Positions 33,603 through 44,433 of a stretch of 64,000 nucleotides of DNA are shown one piece after another (position 1 is the stretch's first letter; each line of letters opens with the position of its first letter). A model generated the notes under the pieces. That model searched no databases. It saw only the letters and a program-made list of their open reading frames with translations, and was not told the origin of the DNA. The translations under genes were made by a program, and so were the position numbers. Origin of the DNA: Prorocentrum cordatum (lineage: Eukaryota > Sar > Dinophyceae > Prorocentrales > Prorocentraceae); the NCBI GenBank assembly GCA_963575745.1, contig CAUYUJ010016153.1:104300-168299 (forward strand). Reading direction: 5' to 3'.

Positions 33603-34003
33603 CAACTCAGACCATCGGATCAGTGTGTGTGTGTGTGTGAAAAAAACGGGCAGCTGCAGTGGGCCGCTTTGGCAGCTGCGTCATGACTTGCACTCTTGTG
33701 CCCCGGGAACGACCGCCGCCTGGACGGAACGATCGAAGCGCCAGCGAAACGCAAGCATGTGAATGCGGCATGACATCCCAAACACGGGCCCCTGTGTGAC
33801 ACATCGAGTGTGTGTCCTCTGCCTGTGCCCGATGCCTGCGGGTACTTGGTCTCAGGCGCGCGGTCGATGTTGAACAAACGTTTGGGCGCAGATGCCTGTC
33901 TTGGGTCGTGCTCCCTCGACGCCCTGCGGCGGCGGGTCCGCAAGGTGCTTCATGAACCCGATCTCCTCGGCCGCGCAGCGGCAGGCGAGGCCTTGCGGTC
34001 GCC
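33603..34003. other. unassigned sequence
   Basis: GT run at 33625-33638. No gene recognised. Confidence 0.35.
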
Positions 34004-34100
34004 TCCTCCTCCTCCTCCTCCTCCTCCTCCTCCTCCTCCTCCTCCTCCTCCTCCTCCCGATGGGGCTGCGGCGGCGGCCGCGGCAGCGGCAGCGGCGGAG
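34004..34100. repeat. CTC microsatellite followed by GCG/GGC repeats
   Basis: CTC units to 34056, then GCGGCGGCCGCGGCAGCGGCAGCGG-like sequence. Confidence 0.85.
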
Positions 34101-35500
34101 CGTGCCTCGCTGCGGCCCCGCTTGCCCCTGCCCGCCAGGATGCAGCCGTCGGCGTCGGGCTTGGGCCGGCTGGCCACGCTTCAGGCGGACGGGACCGACA
34201 TCGAGGGAACGTTCGTGCAAGTGGCGGCGGCGGCGGCCGCAGCGTGGAGGAGGCGCGGCGGCCGCCGAGGGAACTCGTGGGTCAGGCAGTGGCTCGGGAG
34301 CTGACGCAGAAGCGGGGTGAGGGTGTTCCAAGATTGCCCTGGACGGGCCGTGCTGGAGGACGCCGTGGCGTGCCTCAGGGTGGCGGCGCGCGTGGGAAGG
34401 TTCGAGGCCCCGGCTCCGCAAATGGCCCATGTGATTGCGGGGACAGGCCTGTCTGGAGGTGCCGCGTGGTTGCAAAAGGGAGCCGTCGCGGACAGAAGGT
34501 GCAGGAGTGGGCTCGGTGGAAGCCTCGCTTGGTCGCGCTGCTCGAGGCCTGCGTGGACCTGGGACGGGCGCAAGGTGGCATCGCGGGCCGCACGCCCATC
34601 AACGCGGTGAGGTCGCTCGTGCGGGCCATGGGGACGATGCGCAGGTGGCTCTCGCTCGCTCGCGATGCCCCGTGGCCCGCGACGGCCGTGGTGCAATTCA
34701 TCGATTGTGCGCATGCAAGGCCGCCGAGCCGTGCGGGCCGACGGTGCCCAACCAAACTCTGCGCGCCAGGGTGTGGGCAGAACGCAGGGCAGGCGTGGAC
34801 CAGCACGACGGACCTTCCACTCGACCCAATACCCATCCTGTCGTCGCGAACGATGATCTGTTCGTCGGCGATGGTAGGGGCCCGGCGACGAGGGCAGCAC
34901 AGTTCCCCAACGCGTTCCTCGAAACCTTGGAGCGGTTGGTCATGAACGAGGACCTCGCGCGATACCTGCGCGGGGTGGCGTGGTTGTGCCTCGACATGGT
35001 GTGGGTGGTGTTCGACCACGACGACCACAGCTGGGCCCCGCCGCAGCGCCTCGACTTCGTGGGCGCGGGGCTGATGGCCACGCGGGGGCGCGCGATGACC
35101 AGCGGAGCGGGGCGCAAGATGCCATGGCGCCGCTTGTGGCATCCTGGGGATGCTACATACTGGACCCAGCATGTGCGCCGACGGGTTTCGACCTGTGACA
35201 GGAGATCGCGGACTTCGAGAAGGACCGCCTTTTGCCGAGGCGCGACGACGCTGGGCTTGGTACGCAGAGGTAGCGGCAGCGGGCCAGCATTCAAGCATTG
35301 GCGAAGCGTCCTGGCCCGCCTGCAAGGCCACCAAAGAATTGTCGAATCACCCTTTGTATTTCGCACGAAATGTTCAGAGAACAGTTATGGCTGGGATTGT
35401 CCTGTTTCAACTCATCGGGCTTCTTTTATAAAAACATGGTGTAATAACGTTATTTTCGTTCATAGAACATGTGGGGGTTGTAGGAACATGTCGTGGTAGG
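34101..35500. other. unassigned; coding-like blocks in several frames
   Basis: Plus-strand blocks of ordinary composition follow each other in three frames: AVLEDAVACLRVAARVGRFE (near 34350), RWKPRLVALLEACVDLGRA (near 34515), then ETLERLVMNEDLARYLRG and VAWLCLDMVWVVFDHDDHSW (34920-35030). This may be an exon series or a decayed gene. A minus-strand frame of 319 codons (35334-34375) overlaps it. No domain recognised on either strand. Confidence 0.3.
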
Positions 35501-36180
35501 CCTATAGGAATGCTGGGGCGGTCGGTCTTTGTTCAAAACATGTGTTCCAGAGGATGCTGAAGCCTATTGGCCTGTGCGGGCGAAATGGTCGAGCTCTTCA
35601 TCCCCGTCGCGGCGGGCGACGATCCCTTCGGCCATGGCGGCGATTGGGATCCGGAAGAACAGGCGCGACTCCATTGGCAAGTGGTCGCCAGAAGGTGCGG
35701 ACAACTACGCGGGGACATACTGCGCGGTCGCCTCGTAGTTTCAGCAGCGTTTCGAGGAGGTGTTGCATTCCGGGAAGGCCTGGGCGGAAGTGGGCGAGGC
35801 GGCAGCCATGCCAGACCTGGCGGAATGGTCGGTCTTGGCCTTGGATTTCCCGGTGCTTATGGCAGCGAACGTGGCGGCTGAGACCCGCGTGACACTCGGC
35901 CTGCGCTGGCGGATTGGCCGCGGAGCCCGAAGCCAACGGGGAACGGCCGTGGGGGGTTGTAGCCCCGGAGGTCGCCGTCGAGAAACTGGAGGATGCCGCA
36001 CCGCCGACGGGGGCACCGACGGCGGGGGCAGCGACCCCCCCGCGAAAGGCGCATACGGCCGAGAACAGCCGCGACGGCGCTGAGGACGGCAAGTGGCGGA
36101 ACACTCAGAGTGGCGACGGCGAGCGGCACCCCCCAGCTGTAATGGCTATGACATGAGGGTGGTGGCGAGGATCATGGCCA
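35501..36180. other. unassigned; coding-like plus-strand blocks
   Basis: Near 35590 one frame reads EMVELFIPVAAGDDPFGHGG. Near 35770 another reads KAWAEVGEAAAMPDLAEWSV and LALDFPVLMAANVAAETRV. They look like parts of a protein split by shifts or introns. Not recognised. Confidence 0.3.
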
Positions 36181-36460
36181 TAACGATGGCGATCGCCAAG
36201 ATCAGGACGATTCCAACGATGCTGAGTGCGCTGATTCTGACGATGAGGAGTACGAAACGAATGGTGGTATCGACGATGATGGCGACGATGATGACATTGA
36301 CGATGATGAAATTCGGATGATTATTCTGAGCTTGATGATACGTGTGGTGATGACGATGATGGTGTTAAGGAAAAAGAAGAATATGATGCTGATGATGACA
36401 TGATGGGTGATCGTTGGTAACGGTGATGATGCCAGCAGTGACCCCAATCAGCGTGTTACA
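36181..36460. repeat. degenerate GAT-rich sequence
   Basis: ATGATGACG and GATGATGATG words with many interruptions, like a small version of 40556-42030. Confidence 0.6.
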
Positions 36461-36609
36461 AGAACATATGCGTTGCAATCTAGGTGTTGCAATCATGATT
36501 GCGCAATCTAGGTGGTGTGACTCATATGGTGCAACCCACGCGGTACAGACAATACAAGTCCATGCGAAACAATGCACCGCAGGTCGACGCAGTGCGAAGT
36601 AGTGCACAG

Positions 36610-36619
36610 CAAGCAGTGC

Positions 36620-36662
<43 letters not shown>

Positions 36663-36882
36663 GTGAGACAGAGAGACAGCGAGACAGAGAGAGATAGAGA
36701 GACAGAGAGAAACAAAGAGAGAAACAAAGAGAGAGAGAAAGCGAGAGGGAGAGAGAGAGACAGAGAGAAACAAAGAGAGAAACAAAGAGAGAGAGAAAGC
36801 GAGAGGGAGAGAGAGAGACAGAGAGAAACAAAGAGAGAAACAAAGAGAGAGAAAGCGAGAGGGAGAGAGAGGGAGGGAGGCC
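36610..36882. repeat. compound GA/CAGA microsatellite
   Basis: GAGA, GACAGA and GAAACAAA units, with a block of about 68 bp (GAGAAACAAAGAGAGAAAC followed by GAAAGCGAGAGGGAGA) repeated about three times. Confidence 0.9.
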
Positions 36883-37507
36883 ATCGACAGCGCCGGGATG
36901 GCCTTCCTCGACGCGCCCCCGGACGCGGATCCTGGCGAGCGGCTGAAGTGGTCCGAGGCGCGCCGGTGCGGCTTGCCACGCCGCGCCATTTGCTTCCTCC
37001 GTCTTCGTGCTCCTGTAGGGTCGGCCCAGTCCGTGCTTCGATGCGGATCGTCTGCGAGCTTCGTCTCCGTCGTCGTTGTCGGCGTCGTCGCGGTCGTGGT
37101 CGTGGTGCGTGGTGCCCCGTTCGGGACTTGTTTCATCTATGCAGTGACCGCCACCACCACCTCGTGCTCCTCCGTGATCGTCTCCTCTCCGCACACCAGT
37201 CAGGACGGGAGGCTTTTGGCAGTTTTCGGCCTCCAGGGGCCCTCACCTTGACCCCGGGCTGTCAAGAAGACCAGCCCCATGGGATTAGTCCAGGTCTCTT
37301 GGGTTCCACGTTGTGGAACAAATCGCGACCTCGGAGTTCTGGGCCATTCTCTTCCAGTGGAGTTGCTACTGCTACTGCCCCCTCATTCTTGCGTATCTCT
37401 CCTCCGCCTCATGCTTCTCTATCTCCCCCATTTCCTTCTCCTCCTCCCCTTCCCTTCACTCTCTCATCCTTTTCTTCTCTCCTCCTCTCCTCTCTTTAAT
37501 TGTAAGG
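36883..37507. other. unassigned sequence
   Basis: A plus-strand frame at 36898 begins AFLDAPPDADPGERLKWSE with coding-like composition but soon becomes low complexity. A pyrimidine-rich tract runs 37350-37500. No gene supported. Confidence 0.3.
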
Positions 37508-37829
37508 GCTTCGCCCCCTGCCGCCAGCCCTCTCTTTATCTTAATGGGATACCTGAGAGTCGCGTCGAAGCGTCTCGGCGCTGCCTTGGTGCAGCTGGGA
37601 ACATCATTCGGGGGCGGATCGGAATCATCAGCGCATCTTGAGACGTTCGCGTTATCGAAGACGCCTACGGCGAACCACCGCCGCCCCCTGCCTCTTTGAA
37701 ATCGCCCATGTGGCCGTTCGTTGTGGCAAGAGCTCTGCCAAGCTATCGGACCATGTGCTCCACCAATCGTTGTGTCCTTCGGGGAACACTTGGGGGAGGA
37801 TGGCGGGGAAGATCAGGAGGAGGAGGAGG
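37508..37829. repeat. dispersed 320-bp repeat, copy 1
   Basis: Closely similar in direct orientation to 49242-49560, from CGCCCCCTGCCGCC through GAGTCGCGTCG and AAGAGCTCTGCCAAGCTATC to GGATGGCGGGGAAGATCAGG, with scattered substitutions and small indels. In minus-strand translation both copies share FPAILPQVFPEG and DSLAELLPQ. Coding origin is possible but no domain is recognised. Confidence 0.75.
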
Positions 37830-37945
37830 AGGAGCAGAAGGAGGAGAGGAGGAGGATGAGGAGGAAGAGATGAGGGGGATGAGGAGGAGATGAGGAAAGG
37901 AGGAGGAGGAGGCGGAGGAGGAGGAGGAGGAGGAGGAGGAGGCCG
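37808..37945. repeat. GGA microsatellite
   Basis: GGA/GAG units directly following the dispersed repeat. Confidence 0.85.
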
Positions 37946-38091
37946 GGGGACTGTGGAGCCCCTCGTCGTTTTCATACGATTTGTAGCGAGCGGAACGCTT
38001 TTTCACCCCGAATTTTTGGTAGTTTTTTGTCATTTCGTTTTCGCCGTGATCCCCTCATACTAACCTTTTCTTGTTATATTGTTCTCTAGTG

Positions 38092-38150
38092 TTCTCTCTC
38101 TCTCTCTTTGTCTCTCTCTCTCTCTCTCTCTCTTTCTCTATCTCCTGCAC
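38092..38150. repeat. CT microsatellite
   Basis: CTCTCT units with a few T interruptions. Confidence 0.9.
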
Positions 38151-39015
38151 CAGGCCAATGCATGCCGATGCGATACACATCCATTCCCAACCAACACCAA
38201 TGCCAATGCAATGCCAATGGGGGAATATTTTCGTTCGGTGGATTTCAATAATAATACTTTGTCGATGATGTCACTACGAAGCCTTCTTTGGAGGATTTCA
38301 ATAGCAATGCTTATGTGTAGGGTTTCGATAAGGATCCTCATGTGGAGGTTTTTCACCAGGAATCCTTCACGTGGGAGGATTCGATGGAATCGTTCTTGTG
38401 GAGGGTTTCAGTAGGAGTCCGTCTGCGGAGGGAGCCATTCGGACTCGCCAGCGCAAAACCAACGCAATGCCAAAGGTTTGCCATCGCAATGCCAAACCAA
38501 TGCCAAGGCGATCCCAATTCAATGCCAATGCAATGCCAATGGGGGTTATCCTTTGTGGTAGATTCCAAAAGGAATCCTACCTGTGGAGAGTTTCGATTGA
38601 AATCCTTCTGTGGGGGCTTTCAGTATGAATATTTTCTGTGGTGGGCTTTCAAAAGGATGCCTTCTTGTGGAAGGTAAGGCATCCGTCTGTGGTGGGAGCC
38701 CTTCGAACTCGCCAGCGCAATGTCGAAGCAGTGCCAACGCAATGCCACACCAAAGCCAAAGCAATGCCAATGGGGGGAGTTATTTGCGGTAGATTTCAAT
38801 AGCAATCCTTCTAAGAACCCTTCTTCGGGGGATTTCAATAGGAAACCTTATATGGAGGGCTTCGCATAGAACCCTTCTGTTGAGGATTTCAATATGGATC
38901 CTTCTTGTGGGGGGGATTCAATCGGCATCTTGTTTGTGGGGGTGTTCAATCGGAATCCTTCTGTAACGTGTTTGAGTAGGACTCGCCAACGCAACGTCAA
39001 CGCAATGCCAACGCA
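38151..39015. repeat. higher-order minisatellite
   Basis: Two modules alternate. Module 1 is AATGCCAATG-rich (around 38210, 38530, 38770 and 38990) and ends in CCAATGGGGG. Module 2 is a run of 28-31-bp units of the type GGATTTCAATAGGAATCCTTC. The modules recur roughly every 250-320 bp. No gene. Confidence 0.75.
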
Positions 39016-39029
39016 CTGCTAACGCACTG

Positions 39030-39135
39030 AGCCTCTTGGGGCTCTCTCGGGGGGCCTCTTGGAGCGCTGTTGGGGCCTCTTTGGGCCTTCGTGGGCCGTC
39101 TTGGAACCATCTTCGGGCGCCTTGACGCACTCTCG
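39030..39135. repeat. degenerate CTTGGGGCC-type repeat, short family copy
   Basis: CCTCTTGGGGCTCTC, GGGCCTCTTGGAGC and GGGCCGTCTTGGAACC words, as in 3600-4090 and 49570-49990. Confidence 0.55.
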
Positions 39136-39154
39136 GCCTCGGCAATGCGAATAC

Positions 39155-39345
39155 GCCGTCCGTAATTTGCAAAGGTTTATGGCTTCGGGGACGCGAATAC
39201 GGTGTAAGTTACGAAGGTTTGTTATCTCGGAGACGCAAGCATTGCGTAATTGACTAGGGTTTGTGGCCTCGTGGACGCGAGCGTTGTGTAATTTACAAGT
39301 GATTGTGGCTTCGGTGGCGTGAAGCTCATGCATTTCACGTGACCC
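39155..39345. repeat. tandem repeat, unit about 42 bp, four copies
   Basis: GTAATTTGCAAAGGTTTATG followed by GCTTCGGGGACGCGA and its diverged repeats. In minus-strand translation each unit is about 14 residues (EATITCKLHNARVH-type). Confidence 0.65.
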
Positions 39346-39918
39346 ACGCCCCTGCGGGAATTCAGAGCACGCGATTCGGGCGTGGTAAAAACGTGGTTTG
39401 GGGCTCCTCCCCCTCGCGCGCACTTCAGCAAGTTACAGTAGGAAGCAGAACGCATGACTGACGAATGAGACTTGAAGCTGCAACTGGTGCAGGGAGCAGC
39501 AACTTCGCCCTACAGCCTGGTGGCCCCACAAGGGGGCCGGCAGATCCTATCCGTCCCTTCTTCTCGCACCCCCAGACGGCGGCCCCGTGGTGATGGTGAC
39601 GATGGGGAGGAGGACGGGTAACGGGGCGGACGAGAGGAGGAGCCGCAAACGCCTGGCGCCAGGCTGTCGTTGCCATCCAGCTGGCACCGCTGCCGGAGCT
39701 CGGGCAGTGCCTGGCGTCAATTGCCAGGAGCGCATCCCCTCTTCTGGGCTCCGCACCCCCCCCCTGCGTCCCGCGCGTCCATCGGGGCAGCGCGTCGGCT
39801 GATAGCCGCGGCTCGCTGTCCATCTTTGCGACGCCCTGGCACGGCCGCCACATGATCAGCACGCATTCTTCGTCAGGGCTGTCGCGATTGTGCCCGAGCA
39901 GTTCTCAGGGTCAGCGTT
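39346..39918. other. unassigned sequence
   Basis: Contains the 30-bp motif shared with 6333-6362. No gene recognised. Confidence 0.35.
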
Positions 39919-40176
39919 CCATTAACAGGCGAAGAACGGTATAACAATCAACTTTTTCGCCGTCGGGGGCACCTGCCCCTGGGCGGCTGGGAAGTTTATA
40001 CCCCTACGGTGCCACCGTAAGGGTGTAAACTTTCCAGCCGCCCTGGGGCGCCCCCGACGGCGAAAAAGTTCATTTTATACCGTTCTTCGCCCGTTCATGG
40101 GGTATAAACTTTCCAGCCGCCCTGGGGCAGGTGTCCCCGACGGCGAAAAAGTTCATTTTGTACCGTTCTTCGCCCG
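39919..40176. mobile_element. foldback element: long palindrome plus an extra right arm
   Basis: The arm from about 39919 (CCATTAACAGGCGAAGAACGG...CTTTTTCGCCGTCGGGGGC...) is matched by its near-perfect reverse complement ending at about 40100, around the small palindrome CCTACGGTGCCACCGTAAGG. A second copy of the right arm follows at 40099-40175. No coding capacity. The duplicated arm suggests a rearranged or partly tandem insertion. Confidence 0.75.
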
Positions 40177-40353
40177 TGACTTCAAAGGGGGGGGGGGGAT
40201 GGGCTCTCAGAGGCCGGACGCATCGACCCACAGGCGCCCCGTCATCGCCGAGAGGGCCCCGACGGCCCGCCCCGTGCGGGACCCTGGGGATATGCGCTGA
40301 TGGGGGGCCTCAGGTCTGCCCCAAGCGTTGCCCTTCGGGATGCGGAGGACATG
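40177..40353. other. unassigned spacer
   Basis: G-run at 40188-40199. No gene recognised. Confidence 0.4.
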
Positions 40354-40537
40354 TACTCCAGATCTCGTAATAAAAGGGAGGGGGGTCTCATTTCGGGGGA
40401 GGGCCTCTTCCAGGCTATCTTGGAGGGCCTGGGGGGTCTGGGGACGATGTTTTGGAGGGTTCTCCCACGGGGGAGGTCTGAAATGGCTTGTCTTGGAGGG
40501 TCCAGGCCCCCTCCCTTTTATTACGAAATCTGGAGTA
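40354..40537. mobile_element. short TIR element bordered by TA
   Basis: CTCCAGATCTCGTAATAAAA... from 40356 and the reverse complement ending at 40535 (CTCCAGATTTCGTAATAAAA...) match over about 29 bp with one mismatch. Weaker similarity continues inward. A TA lies directly outside each end (40354-40355 and 40536-40537), the duplication expected of Tc1/mariner-type transposition. No coding capacity. Confidence 0.75.
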
Positions 40538-40555
40538 GTTGATGAGGAGCGAGAG

Positions 40556-41765
40556 GACAGATACGATGATGATGATGGCGATGGTGATGTTGGTGATGGT
40601 GATAATGGAGATCGTGGTGGTGACGATTCTGATAGTGCTGATGCTGATGATGATGCTGCTGCTGATGATGATGATGGTGGTGGTGATGGTGATGGTGAGC
40701 GTGGTGGTGGTGATGCTGACGACGATAGTAATGATAATGATGGTGATGGCGATGATGATGAGGATGACGCTGGTGGTGGAGGTGATGATGATGGTGATGG
40801 CGCTGATAGGGAATGTGTTGATAACTTTGATGATGTGGAGGGTGATTGTGAAGGCGATGGCGATAGTGATACTTCTGGTGATCGTGGTGCTGGTGATAGT
40901 AGTGGTGGTGGTGGTTGTGAAGACAAAGGCGACGCTGACGACGATGATGATGGATGTGATGATGATGGTGATGATGATGGTGATGGCGGTGACAGTGATG
41001 GTGAAATGTATTGTGATGAAGGTGATGATGGTGGTGGTGATGATGACGACGATGGTGATGATTATGATGATGATGCTGCTGAACACGATGACGGCATTTT
41101 TTACCTGATAGCGTTGACGATGAAGTGGGGATGATGGTGATGATGATGACGTGATGATGGTGATGGTGATGGTGTTGATGATGGTGACGATGCCGATGAG
41201 GATGATGATCCTGGTGCTGACAATGATGCTGATGAACGTGGGAGGCGTAAGGTATTGATGATGACGATGATCATACTGAGCATGCTACGAATGACGAGTA
41301 TGGGGAACTGACGATGGTGTTGATGATGCTGATGAGGACAGACGATGTTAATGGTGACGATGATGGACATGATGGTGATGATGCTGATCATGCTGGTAAT
41401 GATGATGCTGATGATGATGCTGATGATGGTGATTATGACGATTCTGATGCTGATGATGACGATGTCAGTGACGATGATGGTGGTGTTGCTGCTGCTGATG
41501 ATGCCGGCGATGACTACGATGACGCGGACAATGACGACGACAATGACGGTGAGGGTTATGATGCTGTCGATGTTGATGATGGTAACGAGGATGATGACTA
41601 CTACCATGACAATGACGATCACGATGACGATGACGACGCTATTAATGATGATGATGATGCTGATGAGGATGATGCTGATGAGGATGATGCTGATGAGGCT
41701 GATGCTGATGATGCTGATGATGCTGATGATGATGCTGATGCTGATGCTGATGCTGATGCTGATGC

Positions 41766-41817
<52 letters not shown>

Positions 41818-41907
41818 ATGCTGGTGATGTTGATGGTGTTGTTGATGATGATGATCATGATGCTGATGATGCTGATGATGATGATGCTGATGCTGATGAT
41901 GATGATT

Positions 41908-41971
<64 letters not shown>

Positions 41972-42030
41972 GGATGAGGATGAGGATGAGGATGATGATG
42001 ATGATCTGCTGATGGTGATGGTGATGATGA
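40556..42030. repeat. degenerate GAT/GATGGT/GATGCT array, 1.5 kb
   Basis: Almost every third position starts a GAT, GAC, GGT or GCT triplet for 1.5 kb, with purer GAT runs at 41770-41820 and 41900-41970. Frames give poly-D, poly-M or poly-I and are not genes. Confidence 0.9.
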
Positions 42031-42431
42031 GCAGGATGCTGAGGATGCGCTCTTTTGGTACCCCCCCTGGGGTTACCCAGAGCATGGACCCATGAAAACG
42101 CGCAACAGCCCAATAGCGTCGCAGATGCCCCGTTATAGAGGAGGATGAGGTTGAGCAAGAGCAGCAGGCGGAACAGGAGGAGCAAGAGGAGGAGCAGGAG
42201 CATGATGAGGGGGATGATGAGAATGATGAGCAGTTGGAGGGGATGGGGATGAAGAGTAGGAGAAGGAGGAACCGTATTAGTAGGAGGTGGCCGAGCGAAG
42301 ATGTGGATGAGGAGGGTTTGGAGGAGGTTTGGCATATATTCACGGAGGGTCTCAGGAACGGGTTCATGCTTTTGAGGTAGGGCAGAACGAATTAGCCGGC
42401 CCAACGGGCCAGAGGCATGCTAAGATCTCCG
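42031..42431. other. unassigned sequence
   Basis: A purine-rich stretch (GAGCAGGAGGAG) at 42140-42340. No continuation of the copia reverse transcriptase can be seen here. Confidence 0.35.
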
Positions 42432-42612
42432 GGGTACCGAAAGAATGGGTACGATGCCCAACAGCAGTTCCTGTTCATTCTGAACAGGACTCGCTGTCCG
42501 CGCCGCCGCGGCCTGTGTTCATTTGAGACAGAAGGCCGCCTGCCCAGCAGCGGCCGCTGTTGGTTCGGGACAACATTTGTGGTTGGGCATGTTGCCCATT
42601 CTTTCGGTACCC
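42432..42612. mobile_element. probable TIR element at the broken end of the copia copy
   Basis: GGGTACCGAAAGAATGGG from 42432 and the reverse complement ending at 42612 match at 28 of 31 positions. No target duplication was found with these borders, so the exact ends are uncertain. The copia reverse transcriptase frame stops being recognisable at this point. Confidence 0.5.
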
Positions 42613-42812
42613 ATTTCGGGTGTCCAAATAAGCGTCGAGAGCTGTCGAGGTACTTCCCGTGCGGAAATGCCGAGTCGACGTCGCCCTGTTCCAGCCGCCA
42701 GCCCGACTGGCTAGCGGCCTCCTGCAGGATAACCGCCGTGGCCGTGTCCGTCAGGGTGGGGGCGTTGGTCTGCAACTCGCCAGCGAGCAGCTGCTTGTTC
42801 TTGTATCCTGGA
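42613..42812 (-). pseudogene. copia reverse transcriptase, continuation beyond the inserted element
   Basis: Left of the inserted element the minus strand reads GYKNKQLLAGELQTNAPTLT, then DTATAVILQEAASQSGWRLEQGD at the next motif, and SAFPHGKYLD. In copia reverse transcriptases an APTLxR motif is followed by helix, GD(V) and AF-L-x-G. It connects in frame to the sequence right of the element if the insert and one target copy are removed. Recognisable sequence ends at the inverted repeat near 42612. Confidence 0.8.
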
Positions 42813-43007
42813 TCGGGTCGGGCGAAAGGGGGCGATTGGGAAAAAGGGGGTTACGAAATTTGCTGCATGCAGCTGGTTTCGGCCTCACCGAGGGGCCGAT
42901 TCCTCGATACATAGCCGCCTCCGGCGCCGGGAGGCGCCGGGAAAATCAGCTACGCGAGCTGATTCTCAAACCCCCCCTTTGCTATCCCCCCCTTTCGCCC
43001 GACCCGA
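42813..43007. mobile_element. 195-bp TIR element inserted in copia reverse transcriptase
   Basis: The ends TCGGGTCGGGCGAAAGGGGG are perfectly inverted over 20 bp (42813-42832 and 42988-43007), and weaker pairing continues inward for about 70 bp. The direct repeat CTGGA flanks the element at 42808-42812 and 43008-43012. Removing the element plus one repeat restores the host reading frame through ...NIVPGYKNK..., the expected copia motif. No coding capacity. Confidence 0.92.
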
Positions 43008-43012
43008 CTGGA

Positions 43013-44433
43013 ACGATGTTCCGGGACTTCGCCTTGAGCGGGTGCTGCTCGTACGACATGTTGCCCCTCGTCGCCTCGTTCTTGTCCGCGCGAACGCGCC
43101 TCATGGGCAGGACCGCTGTCTTGTCCACCCCCGCGAGCTCCTCCTCGGTCGGCCAGTCCACTGCATCGTACTCGACCCACTTGCGCCACTCCTCCAGGTC
43201 GCTCGCGTCGAAAGCCGCCTTCCACTCCTGGGGGATGCTGCGGATCTCCCGACCCTTCTTGGGAGTGACCTGCTTCTTCTTCGTCGTGTCGGTCCTCCGG
43301 GACAGAAACGCGTCCCTCTGACGATTCTTGACCTTGACGAAGAGTGCTTCCTGATCCATCGGGTCGTCTGGTACCTTCGGAAGTCGCATGGACCTGCCTT
43401 TGAGAGCCTCGCGTCGTAGTCGTAGGCGTTCGCGATCTGCCTCCTGGTCGTCGGGAAGCGTTCGCTTGTAGCTGAGTCGTGGTGCAGGTTCTGGTCGCTC
43501 AGCTCGCTCTGGTTGCTGTTGCTGTTGATGCGGAATACCTGGCGCAGCCGCCGCGTCAAGGTCCATGGAGTGCCCCTGCCCAGCTGCCGCAGCAGGTGGG
43601 TCTGTAGTTTGTTCTGGAGGAACCGGTCCTCCTCCCGGTAATGGTGGTACTTCAGCTACGTCTCCAGGTGCAGGTACGTTCTCCTCCTCGCGCTCCTTCT
43701 TCGGTGTCGCCTCGACCACTAGCCGTGGCGGTGGTGGAGCCGGCTCGGCACGCGGTGCCTTAGCCGTAGGCGTGTCGATCACACCGTCCTCGTGGTCCGA
43801 GTCCTTCTCGTCCCTCTCGCGGCGCACGCCCGTCTTGTCGCTCCCATCTGGCCCAGGTCCACGCTCATCAATGAACCCCTTCTGGAGAGTAGGTCCACCA
43901 CGCCAGTGAGAGAGCTGCCTGACCAAGTCCTCGTTCTCCACCATCTCCGCCTCGCTCCGGGAGGCGAGTTGCACCTGCTCCGGCGTCACGAGCACCGGCA
44001 CCCCGCGGTAGCTGAGGTGTAGCCTCGTGTGGCCTTCGGTCGCCAACACGATCGCTGGCCCACGCCAACCGTGCTCGCCCTGGAGCCTCTTCGACTTCAC
44101 GTGCTTCACCTCGCGCCAGTAGAACACCAGCTGGCCCGGTACGAATGGTCCACGCGGTGGGCGAACTCGGCCAACCATGGCCCTCCTGACGGCGTCGTCG
44201 CTGTCTAGCTCGAAGAACGCCCGGTTCGCCGCCGCCCGTATCTGCTCTGCTCTCCTCGGGCCCTCCTCGAAGAGAGCCGCGCTCTGTGATGCCAGCTGCC
44301 TCTGGTCGCCCTCCATCGCCTCGATCAGCGAGGCCGGGATGCCAGGCGACCAGCCCAGCACGTATTGGTAAGGGGTGAAGCCATTCCGCCGAATGTGGTT
44401 GTTCCACGTACTCGCTATCACCGATGTCCACAT
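43013..44433 (-). pseudogene. copia integrase C-terminus and start of reverse transcriptase
   Basis: This frame starts with the end of the integrase core (GFTPYQYVLGWSPG), then an SH3-like segment (FVPGQLVFYWREVKH), a long acidic and proline/glutamine-rich linker, and the beginning of reverse transcriptase: WKAAFDASDLEEWRKWVEYD, DKTAVLPMRRVRADKN and PLKAKSRNIVP. It is cut there by the TIR element whose right end is at 43007. Confidence 0.8.

Noticed and set aside
34375-35334. A 319-codon minus-strand frame as a gene
   Set aside because: Overlaps equally plausible plus-strand blocks, and no motif could be recognised on either strand.
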